A DNA stretch of 64,000 nucleotides from Neocallimastix lanati (nom. inval.). Its lineage: Eukaryota; Neocallimastigomycota; Neocallimastigomycetes; Neocallimastigales; Neocallimastigaceae. The notes beneath the pieces were generated by a model, which had not been told where the DNA came from, searched no databases, and saw only the letters and a list, made by a program, of their open reading frames with translations. Shown in pieces: positions 39,227-48,827 of the stretch. The translations under genes were made by a program, and so were the position numbers. Where the stretch lies: assembly GCA_016946835.1 (NCBI GenBank), contig JACVTC010000176.1:250782-314781 (forward strand). Direction: 5' to 3'. Every line of letters begins with the position of its first letter. The first letter of the stretch is position 1.

Positions 39227-40274
39227 CATTTACCACTTTAATATTAATCTATTGATTCATAATTTTATAAATATACATACCGTTTGACCAGCAATACCAA
39301 TAGTTGCGTTTTTGAAACTTCTAACACTATATGGACTAAATAATATTTAAAATTATCAAAAAAAAAAAAAAAAAAAAAAAAAATAAATAGAATATAAATA
39401 GGTTTTAGTTTTATTTAATTAATACTATTATATTATTAATACTTTGTAATATAGTATTATTATTTACGTGGCATATATGACTTCAACACCACGAACTTTC
39501 TCTTCACTTGTTGGATTATCATGAAGTTTTTTTAATTCACTTTTCTTTCCATTAATTATAATAGTAGCAACATGAGTATCTGTTTTATTATGGTTTATTT
39601 GAAAATATAAAATAAAATTTTGAGATTGAAAAAAAAAAGAGAATATTTATTATTATAATTTTAATAATAATTATAGATTATTAAGTATATAAATATTAAG
39701 TTTTTTTTTTTTTAATCAAAAAAATATATACCATCATATAATTTAGATGGAACATAATCTGGATAGGATTCATAAGCTTTTGGAAGTAATGGGTGAATTT
39801 TTGTATTAATTTGTCTTTCAAAGTATTCATTTAAGGTTTCTTCACCAGAATCTAAATTCCTATCAAATGATTCTATTACAATTCCTTTGCTTTCTTCATC
39901 TGTTCCTGTATAATCAACGGAATATGAATATTTCACTGGAGCACTCACTTCATCAACTTTTACTTTATATACAGGAAATTCATGAACTTTCATAAGATAT
40001 GATTTATTATTAACAATAACAGATGGTATTCCCTTAGGTACAATTAATCTAAAGGTAACTTTTTATTTTAATTAATATAGATAATATATATATATATATA
40101 TATTAATATTTTATAACATTTCACACATAATTTTTTAATTATTTTGTTTTCGAAACATTAATTATTCAATTTTTATTAATTGATTGAATATTAATAAAAT
40201 TATTTTATTTATAAATTACCAGCAGAGAAAGCCGTTGGAAGGCACGCTAGATAATATAAACACTTTATTTTCAT
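37608..40274 (-). CDS. CotH-family protein, secreted and probably GPI-anchored, six exons, 624 aa
   Basis: Minus-strand exons in order are 40274-40220, 40058-39732, 39579-39468, 39335-39281, 39136-39015 and 38811-37608. All introns are GT-AG and 132-203 bp long, and phases match, giving 625 codons with stop. Residues 1-18 (MKIKCLYYLACLPTAFSA) are a signal peptide. The CotH region follows: VTFRLIVP near the start, TGIKLRAEHMDPSFLRDKIY, NKFARVFING, YYYKGDSMDDLDEDGQYSR (about 317-332), and the core EFMAGGVDNYW with FLDSDFHFSFGAGG (about 371-414), whose Asp residues fit the metal and catalytic site of CotH kinases. CotH proteins are atypical secreted kinases, expanded in gut fungi and Mucorales. 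The last 20-25 residues are hydrophobic after a small-residue stretch (NESGANS), typical of a GPI signal. No dockerin module is seen. Confidence 0.88.
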
Positions 40275-42491
40275 TTTATATCTTCAATTATTGATTAATT
40301 TATATAAATATTAATTATCCTATATAAAAAAATTTAATAATTTGAACTAAATACAATAGTACTAAAAAATAGAAAGAAAAAAAATTCTTTAAAAAAAAAA
40401 AGTAAAAGAAATGTATATATATATATACTATATTTATATAATATCTTTTTTAAATTTTATATATAATTATAAATTTTATTTATATATTTTCAAATTATAA
40501 ATAATTCAATCATTGTTAAAATATAATTCATATATTAATTAGGTATATATTGACAATATAGATTTTTCGGTATATTATTCTTTTTTTTTTTTTTTTTTTT
40601 TTTTTTATAAAATTCTTTATCAATTATAATAAATTTTGATTAATTATATTTAATTTTAAAATTTAATTATATATATATATTAATTATTTTGTAAATGAAT
40701 TATATAAATTTAATTTTTTAGTAAATTAAATTAAAAGATTTAATTTTGTATAATTGGAGATTTTTTTTTTTTTAAATGTAAAAACATTTTTTTTACTAGT
40801 TATTTATTAGAATATAATTTTTTTATAACAATTATTATTACTTTTAATAATTGTAAATAGAATACACTTTATTATTAATACAAATTTATATTATCATTAT
40901 TAGTATTCATTAACTTTATTAATTTCAAGAGCAAATCACAATTCTCATAAAAAAAAAAAAAAAAAAACTTAAAATACTATTCCTTCATAATAAATATATA
41001 AATATCAAATTTAATATTTATATTAATAATATTTATACTTATTATTCAAATGTTAAATTTTAAATTTTTCATTGGTTAATTTAATTTTATATAAAATAGT
41101 AAATAAAAACCTTATCAAAATATAAAAAAAAAATATATTAATATATAAAATTATAAACATGAATGACTATTAAGTAATTGTAGCGTTAATAATTATTAAA
41201 TATTTGCTATGAAATTTCAAAAATATAAAATTATATAATTAATTATCTTTATTATATTATTTTAATTAAATAAATTATAACAAAATTTATATTTTAAATA
41301 TAACTTTATAATTAGTAGTTATAACTATTATAGTTTTTGAAAACATGATTATTTGAAAAAAAAAAAAAAAAAAAAAAAAACTCAGAATAAGAAACAAATA
41401 TAAACTAATAATCTGTTTAAATTAAGATTAAACTAAGATAATAATAAAAAATTTCTCCCAAAAGTTATTATGGAACGGAATTTATCTGTCTCCATAATTA
41501 AAAAAAATTTCAGAAATTGTAAAATAGAAATAATAATAAAATGATATTTTAAAAATGAAAATGACTAATGATTATCAAGTTTTAAAAATAATTTTTTTTT
41601 ATAATTGACATTATGATTATTAATTAATAAAATTTAAAGAATAATTTTCCTTTAATATTTTTATAATTACAAATTTCTCATTTAATTAAAAAATAAACAA
41701 TTTCTACATGTTAAAATGAATAGATGAAAAATTAAATATATATATATATAATTATATATAATACATTTGCCAATTTATTTATATAGATAGTTAACCAATA
41801 TTTTAAATTCAAAAAGTATAAACTATTAAACAATTAAACATTAGTACAATGAACCAAAAATTATAAAATTTTAACTATTAAAATATAAATTTTAAAATAT
41901 ATATAACCAATTTAATCAATTTTAAATTTTAATTTCACACTTCAATATGAGAAAATTAGTAAAATATATAATAACTACTTAATTTTATATATAATAATAA
42001 ATTTCTTCTTTTTAATATAATAGTAAATTTTTTCATAATTTATTTAATTTTTTTTCTGTTTATAAATTTTAATTTTTAAAAATCAATAATTAAGTTTTAT
42101 AATTACATTAAAGAGTTATCATTTATTTTTAATACAAATTATATACTTTTACATTTTTGTAACATGGCTTATATTTATATATAATGTTTCAAAAACATTT
42201 GAATTATTATTTCATATATATTTCATATATTTTAGCATTCCCCTCTAAATTTTGTTATTCTGATAGAATAATTTGGTTTATCTGTATATTAATTTATATT
42301 TATTATTTATGATTAAATTTAATAAACATTTACTGGACTATTTACTATTAATAATTATATATATATATATTTTAGGTATTATTGTTATTGTTATATTTAA
42401 ATTATTTTCCATTTATATTATTATTAAATTATAATGATCATAAAAATGATCAAAGAATTGATATTATTAAATGTGGCATTTATATATTATA

Positions 42492-42532
42492 CACTAAATT
42501 ATATAATATATATTATATTATATAATTTAGTG
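42492..42532. repeat. Hairpin with 19-bp perfect arms
   Basis: CACTAAATTATATAATATA and its exact reverse complement are separated by TAT. Apart from the outer CACTAAA it is A/T-only, so it is less remarkable than the 37369 hairpin. Confidence 0.85.
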
Positions 42533-42755
42533 AATATAGAACATTTCGGAAAAGTAAATTTAGGAAATTGTGGCTTTTAAGATTTTTAATACATATATAA
42601 AATAATTATATATTAAATTATAATGAAAAAAAATATAAATGAGTTAAATAATAAATAAGATTTTAAATATTTTAGACATTAAATAATATATTTTATAGTA
42701 TTTTAAATATTCGGTACATTAAAAAATCTGAATAATTAAAATTTGTTTATAAAAG

Positions 42756-42879
42756 ATTTAAAAAATTAAAAATAGATAATTAATCATATAAATTATTTAA
42801 TTAATTGCATAGTAATTTAAAAAATTAAAAATAGATAATTAATCATATAAATTATTTAATTAATTGCATAGTAATTTAA
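42756..42879. repeat. Exact tandem duplication, 59-bp unit
   Basis: Two head-to-tail copies starting at 42756 and 42815 contain AAAAATAGATAATTAATCAT and TTAATTGCATAGTAATTTAA. No differences were seen, so the duplication is recent. Confidence 0.9.
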
Positions 42880-43020
42880 TATCATTTGTAACAATATGAA
42901 TCAATGAAAGAAATTTTAAAATTATTATACACTTTATACTTCATAATTTATAAATAGAAATATTAATAAAATATTATTGTAAAAAATCAATCATATATAT
43001 GTGAAAACTAGGAGTTCTAA

Positions 43021-43260
43021 TCATAAATTAAAGATTCTTTTTTTCTTAAATATGTATATTGGAAGTTTTTTTTTTTTTTTTGGAAAATGATTATCTAAGT
43101 AATTATTAAATAATCCAGATATATTATTGTGCTGAATGTTCCATATTATTATAATAATTAAGTTATCAGTATCATATTTAAGTAAATAGTTATTTTTAAA
43201 ATATTCTAAAAATTTCAGAAAATTATCATAATTATTTTTTTGGTACATACTTTTAATTTA
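43021..43260 (-). pseudogene. MULE transposase C-terminal relic
   Basis: The 75-codon minus-strand frame (NFLKFLEYFKNNYLLKYD, then NISGLFNNYLDNHFPKK) aligns with the end of the MULE relic at 6741-8158 (NFLNFLEYFNKTYLYKYD, then NASESFNNYLKKLFYKK). The Glu of the ASES motif is replaced here (NISG), the Asn repeat region is altered, and nothing upstream remains. It is therefore an older, 5'-truncated copy of the same family. Confidence 0.7.
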
Positions 43261-44740
43261 TATAATCAGGGGCTATAAGTGATAAGTTCTAAATGAAATT
43301 AATATATATCATTTTTATTATTATCTACTAATTGATATTATATTTGGAAAAAAATATTTTTGTGGCATCATATATATCATTTTTAAAATAGCAATGTAAA
43401 TTAATAATTATTAGTTTTTTAGATATTAATTATTTATTTTTATTTTAATTATTAATAAATATATAAAGATTTAGAGAATTTTATACCAAATTTTTAAATT
43501 GGTTTAGTAGTTTAAAGATAGATTTTTAGTAATCAATAATATATTTTATACATTTAAAATGTTAATATATTTTTTTCTATAATTATTTAAACTGAAAATT
43601 AAGTTTTATAATATATAGTATTAATTATTAAATATAATATTATATGATGATATATGATGATACATTTAACTTATTTTTGGTTACTAGCTTGATTAATTTC
43701 TGGGGTTCATTTTGGAAATACTATTACTAATTGAATTAAAAAAATGATGGTTTATTTTAATAAGGAAATTCCAATTAGTAATTTAATCAATTTTTATTAA
43801 TAAATTTATTCTAAAATATTCTTGATAAAATTTATTAAATTTAATAATAATTTTTATATTAAAAATAAAATAATTTTTCATATATTTATAATTTATTGAT
43901 AATAATATATTGGCATTAATAATAATAAAATCTTTAAATTTTCTTTCTTTAATTGTAATAAAGGAGTTATTATCTATATAATTGTAATTACTATTCGGTA
44001 GTAGGTCAAAATAGTTGTTTATTAAAATATTTTCTTTGATGCTTAATTTTCTTGCTTTGTGATATCTCGATACTAGATAAAAAGAATAGTATTCAGAGCA
44101 CTTATAAAATTTTATTTTACTAATGTTCTGGGTTTGAAGAGTTCAACAATGTAATATATTTGACTTTCAATAAGTTATAATTTTCAATAATAAAAAACAA
44201 AAAAAAAAAAAGACTATGAAAAAATAAGGTGGTATTGGTACAATAATTAAATATTTTAATAATAAAAAAATAAATTCTAATAATTAGAGAAAACTTTAAA
44301 TATAAACTATTTTAAATTTATTATTTAAACTTTAGAAAATATTAAAAGAATAATATAAAAATAAAGTCGTAAGAAAAAGAGTTCAAACCTTGCAGCTGAC
44401 GCTTTATTATTGAAAGAGCTAAGAGGCAGAATAATTGACTGCGGATCAATTGACTTTCTGTTCATTTTCAAAAAGATCCATCCTCTTTTTTCTTAATTTT
44501 AATTTCAACTTTTTTTAAAGGGTTATATATATATTTTATTCTTATTATTTAATAAAATTAAAAGTTGTTAGAAAATTAATGTTTTAAGACTTTATTTTAA
44601 TTAGATTTTTTATTATATTTTAATTTCTAAAAATAACAAATTTTGAATAAGAATTTATAATAATTTCAAAAATAAACAATAAAAAAAATTATTGGACAAA
44701 ATATTAATATTATTTTAATTAATAAAAAATACTTCTATTT
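43261..44740. other. A/T-rich region, partly a presumed Copia 3' LTR
   Basis: No intact gene is seen. If the Copia relic is read correctly, its 3' LTR runs leftwards from 44745 for a few hundred bases, but the far end could not be located. A short plus-strand frame at 43660-43797 contains LISGVHFGNTITN, then a TGA, then IKKMMVYF; see findings. The patch 44367-44470 is more complex than its surroundings and has weak tRNA-like boxes. Confidence 0.5.
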
Positions 44741-44745
44741 CTAAT

Positions 44746-45012
44746 ATTCTCCCTAAAATCTAACTTTGAATATTATGTTAGATTTTATTTTATTTAACTG
44801 ATTTTCGTTAATAAAGAATTTCTAAATTTGTTTATTAAAGCGTTATTCAAATATTTTGTGAAGCCATCAGCAAGATTGTCCCTAGATTTTATATATTTTA
44901 ATTTAATAATATTTTTATTAACTAGGTCTCTGATATGATGATATCTAATATTAATATGCTTAGATTTTGGATTAATTATTTGGTTTTCACTGTTATGGAT
45001 TGTGTAAAACAA
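44746..45012 (-). pseudogene. Ty1/Copia retrotransposon 3' end (RNase H tail plus polypurine tract)
   Basis: The minus-strand frame contains NQIINPKSKHINIRYHHIRD, then IIKLKYIKSRDNLADGFTKYL. This is the end of a Copia RNase H ('SKHIDIRYHFIRE... I.L.YI.T.DNLADIFTK.L'). Stop at 44794. About 35 bp downstream is the purine tract TTTTAGGGAGAA (44746-44757) followed by TATTAG, as expected at the polypurine tract/3' LTR border, with the usual TG altered to TA. Everything upstream of the fragment is missing, and it abuts, after about 200 bp, the truncated Gypsy element B. Confidence 0.75.
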
Positions 45013-45208
45013 AAGTGAAATAGATTACAATAACAAATGAAAAACTTTAACACGTACGAAGAAAATAAAATATATTTTATTAAATTTGTTTATAATAATT
45101 GGTTTATTAATTCTTCTTTTAAAATATAAAAAATAAAAAATAACAATTATATCGAAAAAAAAAAGTGAAAAGTATCTTCTATTTATATCCAGTTCTTATC
45201 CTGGGTTG
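45013..45208 (-). other. Junction between Copia relic and Gypsy B; LTR-like fragment
   Basis: On the minus strand, directly after the break in Gypsy B integrase, the sequence reads CCAACGAACTTAACAACCCA, then GGATATAAATAGAAG, which looks like a TATA box in an LTR, and ends with TTGTAATCTATTTCA before the Copia coding relic. It may be the remains of a Copia 5' LTR joined to the 3' end by internal deletion. Boundaries are not certain. Confidence 0.4.
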
Positions 45209-47484
45209 TTAAGTTCGTTGGCTTATATCTAAACCTAAATGTGTGAAAGGTCCTTCAACTTCTGTAGGAATATCTTCTGTTGGTTCTGGGTATGCTTTGG
45301 GTCTATTTAATTGACATTGTTCGCATTTTGAAATAATTCTTTTAATATCATTTACCATGTTGTTCCAATAGTAACTTTTTCGTAATCGTTGGTAAGTTTT
45401 ATTATATCTTTCATGTCCTATGCCATGAGCTTCAAGAATGAGTTTGACCTTTTCATTAGTATCAGTGATTAATTTCCTATAAGTATTTCCATCTACAAAG
45501 TATTCAATTCCATCAATTGTTGTAAATTTTTCTTCCATAAATTCTTTTACAACTTTAGATAATAAAGATTCATCAACATATGAAGAGAGTTTTGTTGCCA
45601 ATATTTTCTTATCATTTATACTTTTCATTCGAGAAAGAGCATCAGCTACAACATTCTTTTTGCCAGGTTCATATCGAATTTCTACACCTAAAAGATTTAC
45701 AGCTAAACACCATCTGGTTTGTCGAGCACTTGTTGGTTCTTTCTTGTTGAATAATCCTACTAAGGGTTTATGGTCAGTATAGATTATTGTTTTAATGGGA
45801 TTTCCCATAATATAAGGTTTAAATTTTGTTAAGCAATAAAATAGAGCAGTTCCTTCTAGATCTGTAATTCCGTAATTTCTTTCATGTTTAGTTAATGTTC
45901 TACTTATATAGTGTACAGGATGCTCTTTTTTCGTTTCATCATCTTTTTGTAATAGGACACCACCAATGCCATCATACGATGCATCCGTTCGAATAATAAA
46001 TTCTTTCTCGAAACATGGAAATTTTAAAATTGGTGCATTCATTAATTTTTCTGTATATTAAAGTTATCATTTTGCTCTTTATTCCATCGGAATTCAACAT
46101 CTTTTCTTAACAATTTGCAGAGAGGAGCAGTGATTCGAGCATATTTATCGATGAAGTCTCGATAATAACCTATCGCCCCTAGGAAAGACCGTAATTCATG
46201 GAGGTTTGAAGGAGGTTTCCAATTTTTAATTGATTCAATCTTGCTATCAAGAGGGCTCAGACCTTGTGCAGATACTTTGTGACCGAGGACTTCAACTTCT
46301 GTTTGCATAAACGAACATTTTTCAATATTTATTTTAAGTTTGTGTTCTTTGAAAACAGCGAGTACTTTAACAATATGTTCGAGGTGTTCTTCTAAAGATT
46401 TTGAGTATATAAGGATATCGTCAATGAAGTTGAAAACAAAATCACCAATGAAAGGGAAGAGAATTTTGTTCATCTCACGTTGGAAAGTTGCTGGAGCGTT
46501 AGTAAGTCCGAAAGGCATGACTTTGAATTGATAATTTCCGAATTTTGTGGTAAAACTTGTAACTTCCACGCTTTCTTCATCCATAAGTATTTGATGATAT
46601 CCGGAGTAAAGGTCCATTGTAGTAAATATTATAGCACCATCTAAACTTGAGATCTGATTTTTGGTGATACTTCAAATAATTCTCCAAAGGTAATATTACA
46701 TTTAGTAGTATTTAAGTCTTTAATAACATTGTAAGGTAGATGATCAGTTATCATTTGGATCTTTCTTGGAACTCTAGGAATTTTGTTTCTAGGAAGTTTA
46801 TTTGCTTTTAGTTTCTCATTAATGAGCTTATTTAATGTATTATTTGGAATACTATTTTCATCATTATTAGAAATAATATGATCAGTTTCATCAATATCAA
46901 CAATTTCAATGGGCGAGGTGGAAGTAGATGCAAGTTATGTATCACTAACCTCTTTTCCTTTTTCTTTTTCTTTTCTGGGATTAGATAAATCTATATCAGT
47001 AATTTCCATAGGTGATTGAGAAATACTAGCACGTTCTTTATCACGAATTTCTTTTTCTTTTTCTTTTTGTTTTTCGAGATTGATTAAGGGCTGTGACATT
47101 ATCGAAGGATGTATCTGGCTTGATGTTTGTTTTGGAGTTGGATTAGCTTTCAATTCATTTTCTTTCTTCTTTCGCAAAGCTGGAGTAACAATTGGTCGAG
47201 GATTATCTCTAAGACTTTTGTGAATTTTCTTTTCTTGATTACATTTATGATCTTTACTAATGTTATCACGCTTTCTTTTAAAAGCAGCAATCAAGTAGTT
47301 GTTTTCATCTTGAATTAAGTCAATATCTTCTAAATCATTGATGTCTTCTTCTTCGATTTCATCCTCAGATAATTCATAACTTTTTTCTTGATCTTCTATT
47401 TCTTCATGAAAGTAGTCATTAGCTGAAGATTGTTGATATTTAACCGAAGCTATTTTATTGACAATGGGAGTGCTTCTTCTCCCT
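45209..47484 (-). pseudogene. Gypsy element B pol, internally deleted and truncated
   Basis: After the gag frameshift signal, pol opens with LKGRRSTPIVNKIASV and a Lys/Glu-rich linker, then hits an in-frame TAA at 46935. The frame resumes to NITFGELFEVSPKIRSQV and at about 46646 jumps directly to the RT core (TTMDLYSGYHQILMDEESVE). Compared with element A, about 350 codons covering the aspartic protease and N-terminal RT are deleted. RT continues with FNFIDDILIYSK (near 46415), is frameshifted near 46045 by a small deletion, then RNase H (IIRTDASYDGIGGVLLQ) and the integrase zinc finger (H-H-C-C near 45300-45420) follow. The element ends at LGLDI just before the integrase catalytic core, at 45212, where LTR-like Copia sequence begins. 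It is close to element A throughout. Confidence 0.88.
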
Positions 47485-47498
47485 TTTAGTGATTTAAA
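47466..47498 (-). promoter_or_regulatory. -1 ribosomal frameshift signal, Gypsy B gag/pol
   Basis: On the minus strand the gag frame ends CGT TTA AAT CAC TAA. This contains the slippery heptamer T TTA AAT (47492-47498), in the correct phase. After an 8-base spacer follows the hairpin GGGAG/CTCCC (47466-47483) with loop AAGAAGCA. Slipping -1 gives ...SLKGRRSTP and enters the pol frame. The layout matches element A. Confidence 0.8.
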
Positions 47499-48436
47499 CG
47501 TTTGTTTTCGAAGTATTCCTGATGATTCTTTTTGATAATAGCATTAAGTTTTGGACATTCGGTTTGAAAATGACCTTCTTCACTACAAAAGAAACAGGTA
47601 CTAACAGTTAAACCTTTTATTCTTTTAGTTAAGTTATCAACAGTTGAATCTTTTTCCTTTATTTTTGAGTCATTAAATACTTTTCCTTTAGATTGGTTGT
47701 TATTAAAATTTGATGATTTATAAGAATTGTTGAAATTTGTTCTAAAATTTTCGTTTATTTCTTGGTTAAAGGTAGGCATCAATCTATCTACTTTTTCAGC
47801 TATTACAAATGCTTTCTTTAAAGAAATGTCATCCTTGAGTGAAACCTTTTTCCAAGCTTCTTTATTATTTTTCAAAGAATCAGCATAATCCAATACACTA
47901 ATTCTTCTTTTCCTCTTTTTATCGAGTTTTAAATAGAGTGATCGATAGCGAATGTTAAAATCTTTAACTTTTTCATACTTTTTAATTTTTAAGGAGCGAA
48001 GTTCCTTAAGCAAGACGTTTTGATCTTCTTTTTTTCCATAAAATGTTTCTAACTCATTAATAATTTCATCAAGACTTGGATAGTGATTATCTTCTTTATC
48101 ATCGCTATCATCGTCATCATCGTCATCATCATCATCGTCATCGTCATCACTAAAGTTTTCGCCATATTCCATATTTTGAATTACTTCTCTTGGTTCACCA
48201 GTCGAAGTTAAGATACATGCCGTAAAAATAGTTTCTGGATCATCTACATGTTGATATCTGATCCAAAATTTTAAATCTGAAGCCCAAGATCTAATATCGA
48301 GATGTTCTTTGCTTAATTTTTCTATGTCTTTTAATTCTTTCTTGAGTTCTCTAAAGCTAATAGCGTGATTTTTGTTTATAACAGTTGGAATTGGAACTAA
48401 AGGATTTGAAGTTGATGGAGAAGATCCTGAACTCAT
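47486..48436 (-). CDS. gag: Gypsy element B Gag, 316 aa
   Basis: This intact Gag ORF is taken from the ATG at 48434-48436 (MSSGSSPSTSN). The upstream extension in the same frame starts with TTG and is not needed. The capsid-type region (FRELKKELKDIEKLSKEHLD ... DPETIFTACILTSTGEPREV) is followed by a tract of 14 Asp, then PSLDEIINELETFYGKKEDQ and a basic helix. A single CCHC zinc knuckle CFFCSEEGHFQTEC lies near the C-terminus. Gag forms the particle and binds element RNA. It is closely similar to element A Gag. The ORF ends seven bases after the start of the slippery heptamer, and pol is in the -1 frame. The intact Gag contrasts with the ruined pol, so the copy could still supply Gag in trans. 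Confidence 0.85.
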   Translation of the reverse strand: MSSGSSPSTSNPLVPIPTVINKNHAISFRELKKELKDIEKLSKEHLDIRSWASDLKFWIRYQHVDDPETIFTACILTSTGEPREVIQNMEYGENFSDDDDDDDDDDDDDDSDDKEDNHYPSLDEIINELETFYGKKEDQNVLLKELRSLKIKKYEKVKDFNIRYRSLYLKLDKKRKRRISVLDYADSLKNNKEAWKKVSLKDDISLKKAFVIAEKVDRLMPTFNQEINENFRTNFNNSYKSSNFNNNQSKGKVFNDSKIKEKDSTVDNLTKRIKGLTVSTCFFCSEEGHFQTECPKLNAIIKKNHQEYFENKRLNH

Positions 48437-48548
48437 TTTAACTAATATTGAAAGTAACAGAATAGAATTGAGCAAAATGAATGCTTGAAAATAACTAATA
48501 AATAATATTGACTAAAGTAATATCAGATTTTTCTTGAATTTAATAATT

Positions 48549-48745
48549 CTAGTATAAACTAAAGTCCAATGACAACCAAATATACTATTGAAGATATAAA
48601 CTAGTGTTACACTGACCCCCAAATATATCTGAAAAAGAATAATATATAGATATAAACTAGTGTAGTGATAACCCTTAAATATATCGGAATAATAAATAAT
48701 ATAGATATAAACTAGTGCTTTGTCTTGCCCCTAAATATATCTTGA
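48549..48745 (-). repeat. Leader tandem repeat array of Gypsy B (four units of about 55 bp)
   Basis: Four imperfect units begin near 48549, 48592, 48648 and 48702. The last three each start AGATATAAACTAGTG and contain AAATATATC about 20 bp later. The unit ends AGATATA and TATATCT are mutually complementary, so each unit can form a small stem-loop. The array lies between the presumed 5' LTR (ending 48828) and the gag ATG (48436). Confidence 0.8.
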
Positions 48746-48827
48746 TAATTGTATTGTTCTTTACTTTCAAAAAAAAAAATTTTTAATGTAATAGAATCTT
48801 CGAATTAATGGTGTTGTTGTGTGCTTT

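Larger units (their letters stand above)
40275..43020. other. Gene-free A/T region upstream of the CotH gene
   Basis: There is no gene. The proximal few hundred bases must contain the CotH promoter, but no element stands out. Noted are a 41-bp hairpin (42492-42532), a duplicated 59-bp unit (42756-42873), and a purine tract on the minus strand (AGAGGGGAATGC at about 42236-42250) that resembles a polypurine tract next to an LTR start without other supporting evidence. Confidence 0.6.

Noticed and set aside
40049-40058. Alternative splice acceptor at 40049-40050 for CotH exon 2
   Set aside because: It gives an incompatible phase with exon 1. The acceptor at 40059-40060 restores the frame and adds VTFR, which fits the family.
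42230-42255. Second Copia-like polypurine tract/LTR border (minus AGAGGGGAATGCTAAAATAT)
   Set aside because: No coding relic upstream and no matching LTR copy; a purine run alone is too weak.
44367-44470. Possible tRNA relic (minus-strand B-box-like GGTTTGAACTC, plus-strand anticodon-arm-like ATTGACTGCGGATCAAT)
   Set aside because: A-box match is poor, the arms cannot be assembled into one cloverleaf on either strand, and the two hints are on opposite strands.
48549-48745. CRISPR-like appearance of the leader arrays (also at 56391-56565 and 62844-63060)
   Set aside because: Units are imperfect, without unique spacers of constant length, and lie in eukaryotic retrotransposon leaders.
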